In this document: positions 51,696-56,130 of the stretch, piece by piece
Layout: every line of letters starts with the position of its first letter
How positions within the stretch are numbered: position 1 is the first letter of the stretch
From: an uncultured Verrucomicrobia subdivision 3 bacterium
Lineage (GTDB): Bacteria; Verrucomicrobiota; Verrucomicrobiia; Limisphaerales; UBA11358
Assembly (NCBI GenBank): GCA_903827955.1
Contig: CAIKKJ010000022.1
Coordinates: 1-56,130, forward strand
Length of the DNA: 56,130 nucleotides
Direction of reading: 5' to 3'
Program-made: the position numbers and the translations under genes
Notes under the pieces: model-generated
Told to the model about the DNA's origin: nothing
What the model saw: only the letters and a program-made list of their open reading frames with translations
Databases searched by the model: none

Positions 51696-52679
51696 TTAAA
51701 TCCGCGTCCGCCGCGCGGCGACAAGCCACCAGACTGCACCAGTCAGCAACGCCAGCGCGCCGACCATGACGTGGCCGGTGGCGATGTCCGCTGCCTTATT
51801 CGACCAAATCGTGGCCGCCCCAAGCACTATTTGCAGGGAAAGCAGCGCCAACCAGAACCACGCGAATTTCGTGAGCCAGTCCGCGCCGCCTAATTTTTTG
51901 CGCGAGAGAAACGCCGCCGCCGTCACGCCGAGGAAAATCAAATAGGCCACGAGCCGGTGAACCATCTGCAAATTTACCTGAAACGCCGTGATTGGATTGC
52001 CAATGGTGCCGGCGGGACGATGCGCGTTGTAGTCGGCGATGGCCTCGGGCGTGGTGGCGGGCCAAATTTTTCCATGCGCCAGCGGAAAATCTGAAATCGC
52101 CAGCCCCGCGTGCTGATGCCGCATGGTGGCTGCGATAAGCAACTGGATGAAAATTAAAATTGTGACGTAAAGAATGTGACTGCGGAGTCCGCGCGGAACG
52201 GGGATTTGTTTTTCGGTTTCAGAATTTTTCCACCAGCGGCTCGCAAACAAAGCAATCGCGCAGGTCAGCACGAGGAACGTTTGCGCAACTGCGCCGTGCG
52301 GCACGCCGAGCCAGTCGAGGTTCCAGCGCACACGCAGACCGCCGAGAATGCCTTGCACGATTACGAGTAGAAATGCGGCGATACCAAGCCAGTGCATCCA
52401 TTTGCGCGCATCCTTTGCCCAAAGCCAAATAGCCAAAATCGTGGTCAGCAAACCAACGATGGATGCGAGCAGACGATGCGAATGTTCATAGAAAATTCCG
52501 CCAACCCATTTATCGAGCGGGAAGAGAAACATGTTGTAGCCATAGGTGGTGGGCCAGTCGGGCACAGACATTCCCGCTTCGTGGCTGGTCACAAGCCCGC
52601 CAAGGCCGATAAGCAGAAACGTAGCGACAGCGTTCAGCACGGCGAACCAGAACAGCGCGGGTTGGTAACGGGAATTCAT
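51696..52679 (-). CDS. ctaA: Haem A synthase
   Basis: 327 residues, about eight membrane helices. It hydroxylates haem O to haem A for subunit I. Seen: GGLVTSHEAGMSVPDWPTTYG (described at about 27-47; conserved TxSG/HEAGxSxPDWP motif), EHSHRLLASIVGLLT with its haem-ligand histidine, VWWK-like RWWKN and MRHQHAGLAISDFPLAHG in the second half, and VHRLVAYLIFLG. It lies in the same operon as ctaB and the oxidase subunits. Confidence 0.93.
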   Translation of the reverse strand: MNSRYQPALFWFAVLNAVATFLLIGLGGLVTSHEAGMSVPDWPTTYGYNMFLFPLDKWVGGIFYEHSHRLLASIVGLLTTILAIWLWAKDARKWMHWLGIAAFLLVIVQGILGGLRVRWNLDWLGVPHGAVAQTFLVLTCAIALFASRWWKNSETEKQIPVPRGLRSHILYVTILIFIQLLIAATMRHQHAGLAISDFPLAHGKIWPATTPEAIADYNAHRPAGTIGNPITAFQVNLQMVHRLVAYLIFLGVTAAAFLSRKKLGGADWLTKFAWFWLALLSLQIVLGAATIWSNKAADIATGHVMVGALALLTGAVWWLVAARRTRI

Positions 52680-52745
52680 TTTGGCATTCGTATCAAAAAG
52701 AACGACCGCTGCGTTTTGCGCAGCGGCCGCTGGACGGGCAAAAAA

Positions 52746-53438
52746 TTATTTGGCTTCAAACGCGAAGTCCTGCGTCGCGCCGTCGGCTTTCACTTCGACT
52801 TCAACTGTCTTAGTGCCGAGCTTGCGATGGGCGAATTCCACGGTGTATTTGCCGGCGGGAACATTCTTGATGGTGAATTTGCCGTCCTTGTCGCTCAAAG
52901 AAAAATACGGGCTGTCCACCACGCTGACCCAAGCGAACATCCACGGATGCACGTCGCACTGGAATTTCAGGAACGGCTCAGGCTTGTCGAAAGCGAATTC
53001 CAAATCCGCGCCGCCGGGCATCTGCACCAAGTTTTTCATCTCGTTTTCCTTCGGCACGGTGTGGACGTTATGCACGCACGGGTCGGAATTTTTCACGATG
53101 ATTTTCTGGCCGGTTTGCACGGCAAGAATGGTTGGGGAATAAATGCAACCCTTTTGATCGAGGATTACCGGCGCAGACTTCGCGGCTCCGGTGGGCGCGC
53201 CTTTGATGGACACAACCACATCCGCCAGTCCGCCGCTCGCGCTGACGGCATAAAAATGTGTCATCGGCAAACCCGCCGGATACAGCGCGCTGCAATTCGG
53301 GTCGTCTTTGATCGGCGTCATTTCTTTTTCCGCCGGCGGTGTGCCCTTGAAAGTAACGGTGCCGGTCAGGTCACCCGCCATGACGTTGAGCCCAAGTGAT
53401 ACCAGCGCTGACGCTGCCAAAAAGATAGTTTTTTTCAT
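52746..53438 (-). CDS. Secreted cupredoxin-like protein with carboxypeptidase-regulatory domain
   Basis: 230 residues. Signal peptide about 1-21 (ending VMAGD). A plastocyanin-like fold with possible type-1 copper ligands: histidines in DPCVHNVHTVP and the later QCDVHPWMFAW with Cys, His and Met. The last 70 residues (FSLSDKDGKFTIKNVPAGKYTVEFAH, by position about 175-200) form a carboxypeptidase-regulatory Ig fold. It could be a periplasmic electron carrier or copper carrier for the oxidase, since it is the first gene of the operon, but the electron-transfer role is inference. Confidence 0.75.
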   Translation of the reverse strand: MKKTIFLAASALVSLGLNVMAGDLTGTVTFKGTPPAEKEMTPIKDDPNCSALYPAGLPMTHFYAVSASGGLADVVVSIKGAPTGAAKSAPVILDQKGCIYSPTILAVQTGQKIIVKNSDPCVHNVHTVPKENEMKNLVQMPGGADLEFAFDKPEPFLKFQCDVHPWMFAWVSVVDSPYFSLSDKDGKFTIKNVPAGKYTVEFAHRKLGTKTVEVEVKADGATQDFAFEAK

Positions 53439-53549
53439 AGGAATTGTTTAACGACCGCCGCCAAAGTATCAGCCTTGCCGCGTCCTCGCAAGCTGTCGCG
53501 CATGGTTTCACCGTCGCTGATGCTGGCGTTGATGCGGGCTAATTTCCAA

Positions 53550-54053
53550 TCAGAACGGAATACCATCGTCCGCCGACGGCAAAGTAGCCATGACGCGCGC
53601 CATTGTCAGCGCGGTCTGCGCGGCTTCGAGGCCGCGGTTATGGTTTTTATCGAGGCAGCGTTGCCTGGCCTGCAATTCATTTTCCAGCAACAGGACTTCG
53701 TGGATGATGGGGACTTCGTGTGTGATCTGAATTTGTGCCAGCGCGTTGCTCACGGCTTCGCCGATGTGCTGGGCATGCGTGGTCGCGCCGCGCAAGATGA
53801 CGCCAAGGCAAATGATGGCCGAGGTTTGATTCGTAAAACGTGAAGCGCGGGCCAGCCGCGCTGCCACCACAGGAATTTCATAAGCGCCCGGCACGCGGAC
53901 GATTTGCACGGTCCCGCCGGCGCGCAAAATTTCCCCCTTCGCCGCGCGCAGCATGGCGTCAACGTAACGTGAATTGTATTTTGAGGCGACGATGGCGAAA
54001 TGTCCGCCGAGCGCCGCGATTTTTTCCTGCCGGACTTTCTTGAGCATGGCCAT
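53550..54053 (-). CDS. ribH: 6,7-dimethyl-8-ribityllumazine synthase
   Basis: 167 residues from ATG 54053 (MAMLKKV; ATG 54047 is equally possible, the frame to 54110 is leader). It makes the lumazine precursor of riboflavin. Seen: FAIVASKYNSRYVDAML, VQIVRVPGAYEIPVVAARLA, ICLGVILRGATTHAQHIGEAVSNAL (segment about 90-114, with the catalytic histidine area), the IIHEVLLLENELQA region and a NHNRGLEAAQTALTM helix. The family usually has PVxFGVLT at the IIHEVLLL position; the substitution is minor. Confidence 0.92.
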   Translation of the reverse strand: MAMLKKVRQEKIAALGGHFAIVASKYNSRYVDAMLRAAKGEILRAGGTVQIVRVPGAYEIPVVAARLARASRFTNQTSAIICLGVILRGATTHAQHIGEAVSNALAQIQITHEVPIIHEVLLLENELQARQRCLDKNHNRGLEAAQTALTMARVMATLPSADDGIPF

Positions 54054-54116
54054 TAGTATTCCAGCGACGCGGTGGAAATTCAATTCGTGACTTTGCCGAC
54101 CGGCCGGCAAAATAAA

Positions 54117-54148
54117 ACGGCGGGAACCCGTGCTTGGATTCCCGCCGT
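54117..54148 (-). terminator. Intrinsic terminator after hsp20
   Basis: Stem acggcgggaa / ttcccgccgt with a 12-base loop; on the minus strand a T-rich tract (ttttatttt) follows. Confidence 0.8.
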
Positions 54149-54163
54149 GTTTCCAGACGCGCG

Positions 54164-54598
54164 TCAGTTGACGCTCACGTCAATGTGTTTTGGCTTGGCG
54201 GCCTCGGCTTTCGGCAGCGTGACGGTAAGGATGCCGTCTTTGTAGGCGGCTTTCACCTGGTCGGCGGCGACGGCGACGGGCAGCGTGAGCGCACGGGAAA
54301 ATTTCCCGTAATAGCGTTCGCGCCGGTGAATCTCCGTGCCTTCGCTGACCGTCTCGACTTTGCGTTCGCCGGCGATGACAAGGCTGTCGTCTTCAATCTG
54401 CACGGTGATGTCCTCGCGTTTGAGGCCGGGCAGTTCGAGGTTGACGGTGAACTTGTCCTTATCCTCCTGGACATCGAGCGCCGGTGCCCATGTTTGCAAC
54501 GGAGTTTCAAACAGGCGATCCAACTCATCGTTCAGGTTCAGCAGGCGTCCGAAGCTCGGCCATGCGAGTCCGGGTCGTTGATAGGTCACTACTTTCAT
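54164..54598 (-). CDS. Hsp20-family small heat shock protein
   Basis: 144 residues from ATG 54598, with AAAGGA seven bases upstream; the longer frame to 54856 crosses a palindrome and is rejected. An ATP-independent chaperone that holds unfolding proteins as oligomers. Seen: N-terminal RLLNLNDELDRLFE, then the alpha-crystallin domain APALDVQEDKDKFTVNLELPG (about 40-60), ITVQIEDDSLVIAGER, YYGKFSRALTLP and KDGILTVTLPKAE, with a short C-terminal tail. No CIRCE or other heat-shock operator was recognised upstream. Confidence 0.95.
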   Translation of the reverse strand: MKVVTYQRPGLAWPSFGRLLNLNDELDRLFETPLQTWAPALDVQEDKDKFTVNLELPGLKREDITVQIEDDSLVIAGERKVETVSEGTEIHRRERYYGKFSRALTLPVAVAADQVKAAYKDGILTVTLPKAEAAKPKHIDVSVN

Positions 54599-54763
54599 AT
54601 TTTTCCTTTCGTTTAATGTTTGGTTGTTGGTTTCGGTTCGACACTTTTCATTTAGCTTTGGCAATGCCAACTCGCCTGACGGCGTAAATTCATTGAAAAC
54701 AAAGACGAATTGAGCAGGTGGAAAGTTTTTAACCAAAGGACGGGAAAAATTTGGCGCAGTTTT

Positions 54764-54803
54764 CTGTGCCAACCGAGGGAAGCGTCTGTCACGGTTGGCA
54801 CAG
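54764..54803. repeat. Inverted repeat upstream of hsp20
   Basis: Perfect 12-base arms ctgtgccaaccg (54764-54775) and cggttggcacag (54792-54803), 16-base spacer. It lies about 165 bases upstream of the hsp20 start, within the 330-base spacer 54599-54928, which otherwise holds only the hsp20 leader and the fba terminator. Confidence 0.75.
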
Positions 54804-54884
54804 CTGGAGCGCGCAGACTTGCTCTGCTCGAAACATTCGCGGCGCTGGCGGAGCACGGTTCCGCGCGGCTGGCAAAAAACAAAA

Positions 54885-54910
54885 AGCCCCGGACGAAATC
54901 GTCCGGGGCT
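54885..54910 (-). terminator. Intrinsic terminator after fba
   Basis: Stem agccccggacg / cgtccggggct with a four-base loop; on the minus strand the stem is followed by a T-rich tract (tttttgtttttt). Confidence 0.92.
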
Positions 54911-54928
54911 TGGAGCAAAAATAATTTT

Positions 54929-55891
54929 TCAGTTGAACGCCTGGCCGGAACAGCACAGCACGTTTTTGACTTTGTGGCGGACGAGGTCTTTGACCATCTG
55001 GCGGGCCGGGCCCATGTATTTGCGCGGATCGAATTCCTTCGGGTTGGTCGCAAACACTTTGCGGATGCCGGCGGTCATGGCCATGCGGAGATCGGTGTCA
55101 ATATTGACCTTCGTGCAACCCACGCGGCGCGCGACTTCGATGTCGGCTTCCGGCACACCCTGCGAGTCGGGCATGTTGCCGCCGTATTTGTTGATCTCGT
55201 CGGCGAGATACTTCGGCACGCTGGACGCACCGTGCAACACCAGCGGGTAGTCGCCAAGATTGGCTTCCATGAGCGCCTTCTTGATGAGCTTGAGGCGTTC
55301 GAGATCAAGGTGCTGTTCGCCCTTGAATTTGAACGCGCCGTGGCTGTTGCCGATAGCAACCGCGAGAGAATCGCAGCCGGTTTCCTTGACGAATTTGACG
55401 GCTTCCGCCGGATCGGTGTAATGGCCACTGCTCGAGTGCGCGCCGCCTTCTTCGCCTTCGTCGAACTGCGCGCCGACGAGATGGCCGAGTTCGGATTCCA
55501 CGGAGCAATTATGCGCGTGGGCGTATTCCACAACTTTCCGGGTGATCTCAACATTTTTTTCAAACGATTCGTGCGAAGCGTCGATCATCACGCTGGTGAA
55601 ACCTTCATCAATGCACTGTTTGCACAACTCGAACGTATCGCCGTGATCGAGGTGAACCGCAATCGGGATGTTGGACAAACTCACAGCGGCTTCGATGAGC
55701 TTTTTGAGGTAAACCGGATTGGCGTATTGGCGGGCACCTTTGGAAATCTGGAGGATCAGCGGGGCTTTCTCCTCTTCGCAGGCTTCGACAATCGCCTGGA
55801 TGAGTTCCATGTTGTTGACGTTGAAAGCGCCGAGGGCGTATTTGCCTTTGAGTGCTTTAGCGAACAGGTCTTTGGTATGTGTCAGTGGCAT
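54929..55891 (-). CDS. fba: Class II fructose-bisphosphate aldolase
   Basis: 320 residues. It cleaves fructose 1,6-bisphosphate in glycolysis and forms it in gluconeogenesis. Seen: ALGAFNVNNMELIQAIVEA, AVHLDHGDTFELCKQCIDEGF (zinc histidine and catalytic aspartate, about 77-97), SVMIDASHESFEKNV, ESELGHLVG, the zinc-ligand LAVAIGNSHGAFK and LVLHGASSVP, and KVNIDTDLRMA at the phosphate site. The order and spacing fit the metal-dependent class II family. It has its own terminator and is followed on the same strand by hsp20. Confidence 0.95.
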   Translation of the reverse strand: MPLTHTKDLFAKALKGKYALGAFNVNNMELIQAIVEACEEEKAPLILQISKGARQYANPVYLKKLIEAAVSLSNIPIAVHLDHGDTFELCKQCIDEGFTSVMIDASHESFEKNVEITRKVVEYAHAHNCSVESELGHLVGAQFDEGEEGGAHSSSGHYTDPAEAVKFVKETGCDSLAVAIGNSHGAFKFKGEQHLDLERLKLIKKALMEANLGDYPLVLHGASSVPKYLADEINKYGGNMPDSQGVPEADIEVARRVGCTKVNIDTDLRMAMTAGIRKVFATNPKEFDPRKYMGPARQMVKDLVRHKVKNVLCCSGQAFN

Positions 55892-55992
55892 AAATTTTAG
55901 TCTGGTTTATCGAACGGAGCGTCTGGGTTTCTCCTACAGCCGCGGATGATAAAAAATCCCGCACGAAAGAAAATGAAATTTTATCAACCAAG

Positions 55993-56077
55993 TGGTGCCC
56001 ACGACAGGACTTGAACCTGTATGATTTTACTCACTAGAACCTGAATCTAGCGCGTCTGCCAATTCCGCCACGTGGGC
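55993..56077 (-). tRNA. tRNA-Leu (CAG)
   Basis: 85 bases with the CCA end encoded (plus-strand tgg at 55993-55995). Acceptor stem gcccacg / cgtgggc, D-arm tggcggaattggcaga, anticodon stem ctaga/tctag with loop TTCAGGT (anticodon CAG, plus-strand 56041-56043), a long variable arm typical of leucine tRNAs and the T-arm ggttcaagtcc. Confidence 0.95.
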
Positions 56078-56130
56078 AACGTGTATTTGCAACGTATTTT
56101 TGACTTTACCTGTCTTCCGATTTACCTTTG

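Noticed and set aside
54599-54928. CIRCE or similar heat-shock operator before hsp20
   Set aside because: The inverted repeat present (ctgtgccaaccg) does not match CIRCE and resembles the other interspersed palindromes.
55993-56077. tRNA-Leu gene as an integration site
   Set aside because: No integrase gene and no repeated copy of the tRNA 3' end is seen in the window.

Overview
The window looks like a piece of a Verrucomicrobiota chromosome, probably of the Pedosphaera/Limisphaerales type. This is inferred from a PEP-CTERM protein ending in the VPDGG-type anchor, from many short compound palindromes at gene ends, and from secreted proteins with a verrucomicrobial style of C-terminus. No taxonomic marker gene is present. 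Most of the DNA is ordinary, tightly packed chromosome with many ATGA, GTGA and TAATG stop/start overlaps. There is no phage, IS element, CRISPR array or integrase.

Layout. (1) 1-3546: hexuronate catabolism, with an ExuT-like MFS carrier that has a DUF805 domain inserted in its central loop, an SDR fructuronate reductase and a KDG-type PfkB kinase. (2) 3665-15713: a purine-breakdown block. Eight minus-strand genes run xanthine dehydrogenase, adenine deaminase, uraD, uraH, allantoate amidohydrolase, allantoinase, ureidoglycine aminohydrolase, ureidoglycolate amidohydrolase, and a membrane urate oxidase (PuuD) is divergent to them. Together they can take adenine, hypoxanthine or xanthine through urate and allantoin to glyoxylate, CO2 and ammonia by the route best known from plants. 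(3) 15741-19813: a glyoxylate aminotransferase and an Ldh2-type dehydrogenase that could use the glyoxylate, then an AT-richer coiled-coil nuclease-fold gene (DUF2130-like) and a DUF4160/DUF2442 pair bracketed by two copies of the 3' end of a 2-hydroxyacid dehydrogenase gene. (4) 20237-25350: housekeeping genes proB, mazG, rplU, rpmA, obgE, rsmD. (5) 25439-30601: a secreted dienelactone hydrolase, a TPR-like protein, an ABC ATPase, two glycosyltransferases and a PEP-CTERM protein. (6) 30917-38919: an unknown membrane protein, a small unknown protein, a large secreted protein and a complete livFGMHK importer. (7) 39067-45267: an RND efflux pair with a DUF192 lipoprotein, a lipid-anchored thioredoxin and a divergent pterin-binding (DHPS-like) protein. 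(8) 45337-53438: an eleven-gene aa3-type cytochrome oxidase operon with heme A synthesis, SCO, two small extra proteins and a cupredoxin. (9) 53550-56077: ribH, hsp20, class II fba and tRNA-Leu(CAG).

The most unusual points are: palindromic repeat elements inserted in frame at two places in the xanthine dehydrogenase gene; PuuD without its cytochrome c domain; the MFS-DUF805 fusion; and two loci where accessory genes are flanked by a duplicated 3' end of the neighbouring gene (a 2-hydroxyacid dehydrogenase and livF). Assignments come from reading motifs by eye; no database search was run.
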